A DNA stretch of 64,000 nucleotides from Bacillota bacterium (GTDB lineage: Bacteria; Bacillota; Clostridia; Lachnospirales; Lachnospiraceae). The stretch lies in assembly GCA_023435895.1 (NCBI GenBank), contig JAEZLH010000036.1, positions 1 through 64,000 of the forward strand, written 5' to 3'. The notes under the pieces are model-generated. The model was not told where the DNA came from. It did not search any database and saw only the letters and a list, made by a program, of their open reading frames with translations. The translations under genes and the position numbers were made by a program. This document shows positions 35,508 to 42,711 of the stretch, one piece after another. Every line of letters starts with the position of its first letter. The stretch's first letter is position 1.

Positions 35508-36666
35508 CTTTTGCTTCCTCCTTTATTTCATAATCCTTTGGGTATTGTCCTATTATTTTACCTACTGCCGGATGTATCATTATATCGTCACCGTTTCTTG
35601 AGAGCAGCATCCAGTTCTCCATATAGGAAACGGCTTGTTCCACTAGCCTGTCGGGCTCCATTTCACGGTATTCTTTGCTCCAGGCAGAACCATATTTTTC
35701 TTTGCACGAATGAATCAAGTTTTTTAATTGCCCTCTTTTTAACTTAATACACTCATCCTGTTCTTTTCTGAATACTCCTTCCCCCACTTTACAGCGTATT
35801 TCCTTACATATTAACAGAACCAGTTCCGCAAGCATGGCATCCTTTGGATGCCGCTCACCGTAGCAGTCGTCTTCCTCCATTACAAAAAACGCAGCATTCT
35901 TATGAAGATGCAGATGTCCACCAAGGTTGTCATCCATATACTTTTGAACCCACTGCCTTTGGTTCTTTACATAGATAGAATCCTGGTCATCATTTTCCGC
36001 CCAGTACATTGCCGGCGCTACGGCTAACTGTCTGTATACCCGATTGATTCTATAATGCCCCCTGTCTGTCTCTACCTCCTGCAACTGTACGGTTTCAAAA
36101 TCCCGGTAGGATTCAAATCTTACAATATCATAGTTAAAAGTCGTTGTAAAATAACGGGAAAGACCTGTATTCTCATAAAGTATCTCATGTCCGATTCCTC
36201 CGGACAAGCTGTCACTGGAGCCCTCATAAACCTCTAACATTCCTTTTTTTTCGGCAAATTGAAGTGCTCTTATCAGGGACTTTCTTTGAACAAATTTAGT
36301 CCAATCAACCTCCATATATTCTTTTAACCGAACTTCTATCATATCTACCATTTCCGATAACAAAAACTGCTCATTATCCTCTTTATCCTCAAGAAATATC
36401 AATAAGGCACACAAGATACAATAATCCCTGATATCCGTAAATTCACTAATTCCCATAAAAGCCTGCGCGTACGCAGGTATTTTCTCTATCTTCAGTATCC
36501 GCTCATTATTGATTAATTTCCAGCCCAATTGCTCCCTGATAAAGCGGCTGTATTTTGCAAGCTCTCTCTTGGTCCTGTTGTAAAGCTCCCTGTCCGTAGC
36601 CTTGTTAATCCAATAATTTTCAAATAAGCTTCTTGCATCATTCATGTCCGGTCTCCTCAAATTCAA
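35500..36666 (-). CDS. jetB: Wadjet type II subunit JetB (DUF2398)
   Basis: 388 residues, TIGR02678/DUF2398 class, a kite-like (MukE-type) winged-helix partner of the JetC motor. Seen: the opening FENYWINKATDRELYNRTKR, LIFLEDKEDNEQFLLSEMVD, WTKFVQRKSLIRALQFAEKK, and a C-terminal AVSYMENWMLLSRNGDDIMI. It overlaps jetA by 29 bases and jetC by 8 bases, so translation is coupled. Identification rests on motif feel and the fixed gene order of the operon. Confidence 0.88.
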   Translation of the reverse strand: MNLRRPDMNDARSLFENYWINKATDRELYNRTKRELAKYSRFIREQLGWKLINNERILKIEKIPAYAQAFMGISEFTDIRDYCILCALLIFLEDKEDNEQFLLSEMVDMIEVRLKEYMEVDWTKFVQRKSLIRALQFAEKKGMLEVYEGSSDSLSGGIGHEILYENTGLSRYFTTTFNYDIVRFESYRDFETVQLQEVETDRGHYRINRVYRQLAVAPAMYWAENDDQDSIYVKNQRQWVQKYMDDNLGGHLHLHKNAAFFVMEEDDCYGERHPKDAMLAELVLLICKEIRCKVGEGVFRKEQDECIKLKRGQLKNLIHSCKEKYGSAWSKEYREMEPDRLVEQAVSYMENWMLLSRNGDDIMIHPAVGKIIGQYPKDYEIKEEAKDE

Positions 36667-38122
36667 AAATATAAGCCGGCATTACTAAATCACCATCTTC
36701 ACACTGTAAAGTACACGTACCTTCCGTCTTTACCAGCCTGTATTCCTGTCCGTACTCTGTACGTCCCTTTTTCGTATTTGTTGTATTTGCCGCTGATATC
36801 CAGCGTAATAAAGTGGTTCTTGTAGTCTCGGATATACATTCGTCAATAGAGGCTATTTCCAGACGGTTATCTTTGATATACTTCATAACCATCCTCTTAT
36901 CCTCTTCTACCTGCTTTAAATACACCATCCTCTGAACCAGTTTCTCCATTGATTTATTCTCAAAGCCCTCTTTGTCAACTCTTGGCCTATAGGTCCTGGA
37001 ATGTGGTTTCAAGTTATATTCCATCGGATCTTCATCATAGGTGCTGCTATTGATGCTGTCTGTAGAGCGTTCTCCATTTACCTTAAAATGCTCTATCTTC
37101 TGTATGCCAAATACATGAGCCGATAGCTTATGAGCCTCATTTAAATCCTCACATTTCAAAAAGAGAGTAATAAATTTCTTATAATCCTCTGTCCTGCTGA
37201 TCCCCCAGTTTTGGAGCTGTACGATAAGCGCTGCGTTTTGAATAATTTTGCGTATCACCTCATTTGTGATATCAAGTACCTGATTACTTTCACTGGGCCG
37301 ATGACCGTAGGATATAAACCAGTTTTTTAAAGCACTCCACTTTCCCCATATATTTTCTCTGATATTACTTTCCAGGGAATCTTGATGCTCCGAGACCGGA
37401 TGTGGAATGTCCAATTCACTTTTAATCACCAGCTCCAATACACTTTCTTCCATCAAATTAACCACACGTTTTAATGTGGTTTCAATTTTAGTTGAATTCA
37501 TCTGTAGTTGCTGAATAAAATCCTTTAAATATGTAATAAACAAATCCTTGTGCAGGATAAAATCAACCGATTTTAAAATCTTGTCCGCCTTGCCGGAGTA
37601 AAATTCACGGAGATAGTCCTGATAATTTTGATTAAGGCGCTTAAAATCCTCCTGTAAATTGCGCCACCACTCATTGATATTCTTCAATGGTTTTTTCTTT
37701 ATCTCCTCTGTCAAATCCAGTGCTTCATTAATTCGAATAAATAAATTAGTCGATAAACTGCCGCTTTCCATAAATAGGTTTTCAAGTCTGACTGTAAGCC
37801 TTTCTATTTCAACTGCATATTCCGACATGGAATACCTGAACTGTTTATTCTTATAATCAGCTATGGTATATACGCGTTTCGGATCCTGTATGGGAGTTAG
37901 ATTCTTCCATCCAACTAATGAGTCCAGGTCATTCTTTAACTGGTCTATAGTATAATCTTCAAATTCCGGATACATTTTAATTAATTCAAATATATCTTCT
38001 TTATATAATTGAAAATGCATCTTTTCATATTCATTATAAAATATTCTCATGATTCTTCTATATCGTGATGCACTTCCTGTAGCCAAATATACCGTTTCCG
38101 GAATCGCCTGTAAATACTTCAT
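36638..38122 (-). CDS. jetA: Wadjet type II subunit JetA (DUF2397)
   Basis: 494 residues, TIGR02677/DUF2397 class, the kleisin-like (MukF-type) subunit that bridges the JetC heads. Seen: YLATGSASRYRRIMRIFYNE, LDSLVGWKNLTPIQDPKRVY, FRYSMSEYAVEIERLTVRLE typical of the family N-terminus, and a basic central PHSRTYRPRVDKEGFENKSM. First gene of the jetA-B-C-D operon, preceded by GAGGGAAG and a good promoter at 38216-38243. Confidence 0.9.
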   Translation of the reverse strand: MKYLQAIPETVYLATGSASRYRRIMRIFYNEYEKMHFQLYKEDIFELIKMYPEFEDYTIDQLKNDLDSLVGWKNLTPIQDPKRVYTIADYKNKQFRYSMSEYAVEIERLTVRLENLFMESGSLSTNLFIRINEALDLTEEIKKKPLKNINEWWRNLQEDFKRLNQNYQDYLREFYSGKADKILKSVDFILHKDLFITYLKDFIQQLQMNSTKIETTLKRVVNLMEESVLELVIKSELDIPHPVSEHQDSLESNIRENIWGKWSALKNWFISYGHRPSESNQVLDITNEVIRKIIQNAALIVQLQNWGISRTEDYKKFITLFLKCEDLNEAHKLSAHVFGIQKIEHFKVNGERSTDSINSSTYDEDPMEYNLKPHSRTYRPRVDKEGFENKSMEKLVQRMVYLKQVEEDKRMVMKYIKDNRLEIASIDECISETTRTTLLRWISAANTTNTKKGRTEYGQEYRLVKTEGTCTLQCEDGDLVMPAYIFEFEETGHE

Positions 38123-38171
38123 CGAAGCTTCCCTCTTTCATAAAATTAAATGTTGTCTTCTTTAATCAAAC

Positions 38172-38243
38172 GTACTAAAAGTACTATTTTATACATATCT
38201 AGTGAATTCATTTTAATTATAGCAAATTATGTGATATTATCAA
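38172..38243 (-). promoter_or_regulatory. Wadjet operon promoter with a leader dyad
   Basis: Minus-strand TTGATA (38243-38238), 16-base spacer, TATAAT (38221-38216). A 13-base palindrome, GTACT-AAA-AGTAC (38172-38184), lies in the leader between the predicted start and jetA, a plausible operator. Confidence 0.55.
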
Positions 38244-38911
38244 AGAAATACTTCCGATTTTTTCTATTTAACTTATATCTATAAAAGCTAATCCCCCTTT
38301 CCAATGTTCTACCCTTTACGATTATGATATAACTATCCCTCATAAAATGAGCGGAAGAAAGTCCCCAAATCTTTTGACTTGGAGGTATTATTCCACTTAC
38401 TCAATTTCTTTCTATACTCCATTACTAGTGCCTCCACTGCTCAAGCCACTGTACTAATGTTTTTCCGAGTTTCAATTTTAATATTACTATATTTGTTATT
38501 GCAAAGTGTTTCATATTCGTTAGTCGAATACCAATTATTCGTATATTACATATCTACGCTTAATAACCTTAAAATCATCTGATTCCACCAATCCAAATCG
38601 CTTTTTCCACAAGTGCTCTACAGCTTGTTTCATAGCGCAATCATATCCTACTTTACATTTAAATCTTTTCTGTGATTCGCATAGAAAAAGCGTATAAGTC
38701 AAAACTTTTACGCCTCAAAGTAAACATTATTCATTTTCAATGTAATCGATCTATTGAGCGCTTACTCCTCAATTCTAGTGGGTTTCTATTATTTATATCC
38801 AATATATTTAACTGTTTTTCTTCTGCACTAGGATTATTGGCTCCACGTGCCTTGACTATAAAAAAAAGATATCCATTGAGCGTAGTACCCCCTTGGTATT
38901 TCTGGTGATAT
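38244..38911. other. Gene-poor stretch upstream of the Wadjet operon
   Basis: No gene with family support. A minus-strand frame of about 50 codons ending near 38540 (FKCKVGYDCAMKQAVEHLWK, then KRFGLVESDDFKVIKRRYV) looks protein-like but has no start site, and I do not recognise it; it may be debris of an element. Confidence 0.35.
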
Positions 38912-39950
38912 TTACGTTATTTGATTCTTTCCATTATTCTTAGATTTATAAAGTAGTTGATCCACCTCAACCATAAGTTGGTCAAAACTCCAATGATGTT
39001 TGCTTAGAGTACAAACACCAATACTTATTGTAAAAGATATGGCTCCGTTTTTGATGGGTATATTAAGTAATTCGATATTCAAACGTATTCTTTCAGCTAT
39101 TTTATATGCCTCAGCTATATTTGTACTAGGTAAAAGAATCACAAATTCTTCACCGCCATATCTTGCAAACACATCATACTTTCGTAAGTTTTGGGTAATT
39201 GTTTCGGACATTTTTATTAGAACACAATCGCCTAATTGATGACCATATTGATCATTAATTTTTTTAAAATCATCTATGTCTAGCAAAATAACAGAGAAAG
39301 GAATATTGTTTTCTTGATGATTAATAAAATACTTTTCACCAGTTTCATTAAAGTACCCTCGATTAAAGATTCCTGTTAACGCATCATGATCGACAAGAAA
39401 TTGCATCGCCTTTTCTTTTTTTGAGAGTTGAATCGAATATGTAAAAAAGATGATGAACATAGCAATCAAAGTTATAATAAGACTTGTATCTTTCAATACA
39501 CTTAAATTAATATATTGCACAAAATCTAATATTGGTGTATTTGCATATTTCTCGCAAATAAAAAAAGATATAAAAATCGCCATTGCTAGTCCAATAGAGA
39601 TTTTTCTTTGTTTTGGTTGGTATAAGTCACTAATCAAAAACAATATAGCCATTGTATCAAAATATTGATAATGAAAACACCAAAAAAGTTTCGAACAGAA
39701 CAATCCATATAGCATCGAGAATTGCAATAAAAATGCCAATAGTCTTGTACCCTTTTTGGTATAAATATAGGGCAACTGGAAATGGTATGAATGCAATAAT
39801 CAAAAGTAGCGTCGCAAACCAATATCCTTTCCACATAAATATAATTGAAAAAAACACTATGACCACCATTGAAATACAGCTAAATACTTTAAAAATCAAT
39901 CCGCGAATATCCTTCATATTTCTAGCAATTTCCTTATGTAATAGATCCAT
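38912..39950 (-). pseudogene. Membrane-bound diguanylate cyclase broken by a one-base frameshift
   Basis: Two adjoining frames make one protein. From ATG at 39950 (AGGAGG upstream) come MDLLHKEIARNMKDIRGLIF and several membrane helices to LVFSLSIF and a stop near 39658. Removing one base from the A4/T4 run at 39659-39662 joins this to FDTMAILFLISDLYQ, further helices and a GGDEF domain (DALTGIFNRGYF, LLDIDDFKKINDQYGH, RYGGEEFVILLP). The active-site GGEEF is intact. The gene would otherwise make c-di-GMP at the membrane. Either a real inactivating indel or a sequencing error in a homopolymer. Confidence 0.85.
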
Positions 39951-40053
39951 TTTTATGATCTCCTCCTTATGTCGCAGCCACTTCTATTGTCTTCTTTCAT
40001 CGCCCCCTTATGAAGATACTTTCCATAATCCCTTTACCCATAACCATAAGATA

Positions 40054-40319
40054 ACATTTGACAATTAAAGTGTCAACATGACAATCCTGAGCTCCGGCTC
40101 TTCCATTCCTCCTTAATCCACTTTTTCCAGCATTACAAAATACACCTGCAAAAATCCAATCCGAATGCTCTGATATCATCTTTGTATAAGATTTGATTTG
40201 CCAACCAAGGCTACACTTTTGCGTAGGACTTAATATACTGACTAGACAACCGCTGCCACTTTCAGCTTTTTAGGTTCTGATGGTTTAGGTAGTATGACTG
40301 TAATCTTTTTTATAAAGTA
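40054..40319 (-). pseudogene. Serine site-specific recombinase remnant
   Basis: Minus-strand pieces in two frames read KKITVILPKPSEPKKLKVAA, then CLVSILSPTQKCSLGWQIKS, YTKMISEHSDWIFAGVFCNA and GKSGLRRNGRAGAQD. This is the N-terminal catalytic region of large serine recombinases (compare the usual VAAYCRVST ... WQI..Y ... DW.FAGV..D.G.SG pattern). Stops, frame breaks and loss of the active-site serine context show it is dead. It marks a former mobile element in the defence island. Confidence 0.75.
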
Positions 40320-40369
40320 TTTCTCCGGTATTTATTTATGATGGGTGACTCCATATAATTTTCTATTTA

Positions 40370-40399
40370 AAAAGACGTGAAAGTTTCCACTCTCACGTC
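40370..40399 (-). terminator. Terminator after the second SDR remnant
   Basis: GACGTGA ... TCACGTC stem with TTTTTAAAT following on the minus strand, about 85 bases after the SDR stop codon. Confidence 0.65.
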
Positions 40400-40483
40400 C
40401 TCAATTCTTTCCACCCATGCTACTCGTTCATGAAATGATAATTCTTTATTCTCGCCAACCTATGCTAAATATATTTTTTAAGT

Positions 40484-40899
40484 TTATGAACCCATATATT
40501 CATAATCACTTTTTGAGGTAATAATTTTGTAAGCATATGCAAATATTTCACATAAAATATCTTTTCCTCTTTTGGCATCCCTCAGTGCTTTTACGGCAAC
40601 TTTGTCCGCTGTTACGATACCAGGAAATTTAATCTTTTTTCCTTTAAATTCTTTCATCAGCAAATCTGTATCAACCCAGCTCGGGCAGACAGCAGTTGAT
40701 GTAATCCCAGTTCCCTTCAATTCCACATTTAATGACCTGGAGTAAGCCCTCTCAAAGACTTTTGTTGCTGCATATAAGTCAAGGTAGGGTAATGGCTGAA
40801 AGGAGGATGCGGACGAAATATTTAGAATCCTGCTTCCCTCTGACATATATGGGATGCATAACTGGCTCCTGTTATTATGATTGCAACTCTCTTATCCAT
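40484..40899 (-). pseudogene. Second SDR remnant with internal deletion
   Basis: ATG at 40899 opens MDKRVAIIITGAS, the SDR nucleotide-binding start, then the frame breaks. From 40846 another frame gives MSEGSRILNISSASSFQPLP, YLDLYAATKVF (the catalytic Tyr-x-x-x-Lys) and GITSTAVCPSWVDTDLL to a normal C-terminus. About 100 residues after the Rossmann start are missing. A protein started at 40846 would lack the cofactor site. It shares the VCPSWVDT...FPGIVT region with the remnant at 195-409. Confidence 0.8.
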
Positions 40900-41157
40900 G
40901 CTCTTGCTCACAATCCTATAATTTCAATTTATTCATTACAGAATACTATTTCTTGTCATTAATACAACACTCTCCACATGCCTTGAAGCGACAATAATGA
41001 TGACGGCAGGACCTGGTGGTTCCTTGGTGGAAGAACATATTTAAAAAGTTTTTGATCAGTTCTCTTCACTTGATCATTAAAGGATATAAAAAATCTCAAG
41101 TCTTCCTCTTAATAATTTTTCAACAGTTCTTTAAGCTCTGATACCAACATGATTTAT

Positions 41158-41421
41158 TTACTTCCAATCTGTTATATTGTATTTCTCCATTAGGTTCTGT
41201 GCTAATTTGATGCCTTCTTCGGTAATAGCTACGGATTTGGAGTGGTGGCTGCCTTGACGAATATATTCTTCCTCATCCAATTCATTTATAATGTCAAAAT
41301 CATATCCTTTCCAAGCCGTATCCAAGCTTGAACCAAAACGGTTACCTTCATTAAATCTTGATAAATACATTAGCAGCATAGTCAATTCTTTCATTGCTTT
41401 TTCTGGGTTAGTCTTATCCAT
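41158..41421 (-). CDS. DUF6429-like small protein
   Basis: An 87-residue protein: AMKELTMLLMYLSRFNEGNR, AWKGYDFDIINELDEEEYI, SKSVAITEEGIKLAQNLMEK. It looks like the DUF6429 family, which reads as a winged-helix-like fold of unknown function. AGAGGAG precedes the ATG. It lies 32 bases after the intact YhcG nuclease and is probably last in that operon. It may be a DNA-binding or antitoxin-like partner (inference from size and place). Confidence 0.7.
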   Translation of the reverse strand: MDKTNPEKAMKELTMLLMYLSRFNEGNRFGSSLDTAWKGYDFDIINELDEEEYIRQGSHHSKSVAITEEGIKLAQNLMEKYNITDWK

Positions 41422-41453
41422 TTTGATTTCTCCTCTTGGTAGTGAAATTATAG

Positions 41454-42467
41454 TTAATCATTTATCTTCACAAATTCATCCAAGTTCAGTTCACGTTTTA
41501 ATTCCTCCTCTGAAGGAAGATATGTCATATACTTTGAAGCAAATATCTGCTTATTATCCTCTGGCAAAGTATATTTAACTACCGCATCACTTTTATCAGC
41601 ACATAAAACAATACCAATAGGAGGGTTATCACCTTCATTCATTAGTTCTCTTGTGTAGTAATTTACATACATCTGCATTTGCCCTAAATCCTGATGAACC
41701 AACTTTCCTATTTTTAAATCAAATAACACATGACATTTTAAGATATAATTATAGAATACCAAATCAATATAAAAATGTTCATTGTCAAAAGTAATATGCT
41801 TTTGTCTAGCTTCAAAACAAAATCCTCTTCCAAGTTCCAATAAGAATTTCTGTAGGTGGTCAATTAACGCTTGCTCAAGATTTTTCTCATAAAAGTGCGG
41901 ATTTGCCTCCAAATCAAGAAATTCTAAAACATATGGATCTTTGATTATTTTCTCATATTCCGGTTTTGGTTCTAATTGCTGTATTTCATTCGCGACACTA
42001 ACCCTATCCCTACTTGCCAGAAATCTATCATAATACAGTGTGTTAATTTGTCGCTCTAATTGGCGGACGCTCCAGTTCGCCTTTACACATTCTTCATGAT
42101 AATAATCTCTGCGCTCTTTATTATCAACACGCATGAGTAAACGGTAATGGGACCAGCTTAATTCGCTACACAGTGTGTAGCGTTTTGGAAATATCATATA
42201 AAATTGTCTCATATTTCGTAAATTGGCTGCTGTAAAGCCTTTACCAAATTCTCTTGTCAATTCTTCTGACAAATATTTTATCAATCCTTTACCGTATTCA
42301 GCTCTATCATTTTCACCACAAGCAAGATATATCTGTTCACCAATTTCCCAGTATGCCTGAACCATAGCGGAATTAACTACTGTTGCAACCTTTGTTTGTG
42401 CTGATATTAAAGTATTTCTAATTAAGCTGTATGTTTCCTGTGATTGCTTTTCCAGCTTATTTTCCAT
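41454..42467 (-). CDS. YhcG-type PDDEXK nuclease (DUF1016 family)
   Basis: An intact 337-residue protein. The N-terminal DUF1016 domain has AYWEIGEQIYLACGENDRAE, FTAANLRNMRQFYMIFP and LSWSHYRLLMRV. The C-terminal PDDEXK nuclease fold has EHFYIDLVFYNYILKCHVLF, DLKIGKL (the D...(D/E)xK core) and NPPIGIVLCADKSDAVVKY. Family members sit in defence islands and near restriction systems; their target is not firmly known. AAGGAG precedes the ATG. It follows the TOTE-type primase-helicase and a 71-residue ORF with tiny gaps, so one operon is likely. Confidence 0.9.
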   Translation of the reverse strand: MENKLEKQSQETYSLIRNTLISAQTKVATVVNSAMVQAYWEIGEQIYLACGENDRAEYGKGLIKYLSEELTREFGKGFTAANLRNMRQFYMIFPKRYTLCSELSWSHYRLLMRVDNKERRDYYHEECVKANWSVRQLERQINTLYYDRFLASRDRVSVANEIQQLEPKPEYEKIIKDPYVLEFLDLEANPHFYEKNLEQALIDHLQKFLLELGRGFCFEARQKHITFDNEHFYIDLVFYNYILKCHVLFDLKIGKLVHQDLGQMQMYVNYYTRELMNEGDNPPIGIVLCADKSDAVVKYTLPEDNKQIFASKYMTYLPSEEELKRELNLDEFVKIND

Positions 42468-42484
42468 CCGTTTACTCCTTCCAT

Positions 42485-42700
42485 TTATCGTCTTGATTTA
42501 GTCTTCGTCATCGTTCCATTAATTCCATTTTCAAAAGAAATGGATGAAATATCTATTGCTGTTGCATCTAGATCGATATTTATCCCCATTTGGCCTAACT
42601 GTTCTCGCCCTTCGGCCAGCATTGTCGCTGTGTATGAACTTTCAGCAACAATTGTAGTTGTTAGCGGGTATATTGTTCTCTGCCGCATCACTTCATCCAA
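42485..42700 (-). CDS. Unrecognised 71-residue ORF inside the TOTE-YhcG operon
   Basis: Starts at TTG (42700) or ATG a few codons later. It fills the gap between the primase-helicase (11 bases before) and YhcG (17 bases after). Sequence: RQRTIYPLTTTIVAESSYTA, AEGREQLGQMGINIDLDATA and a basic end TKTKSRR. I do not recognise it. The tight spacing favours a real small gene or the tail of a degraded one; the binding site is weak. Confidence 0.4.
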   Translation of the reverse strand: MDEVMRQRTIYPLTTTIVAESSYTATMLAEGREQLGQMGINIDLDATAIDISSISFENGINGTMTKTKSRR

Positions 42701-42711
42701 AGTTCATTATC

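Noticed and set aside
38379..38908. Plus-strand ORFs upstream of the Wadjet operon
   Set aside because: No ribosome binding sites, low-complexity hydrophobic text and no family signal.
39652..40068. 138-residue plus-strand ORF
   Set aside because: It is antisense to the membrane part of the broken diguanylate cyclase, which has clear family support.
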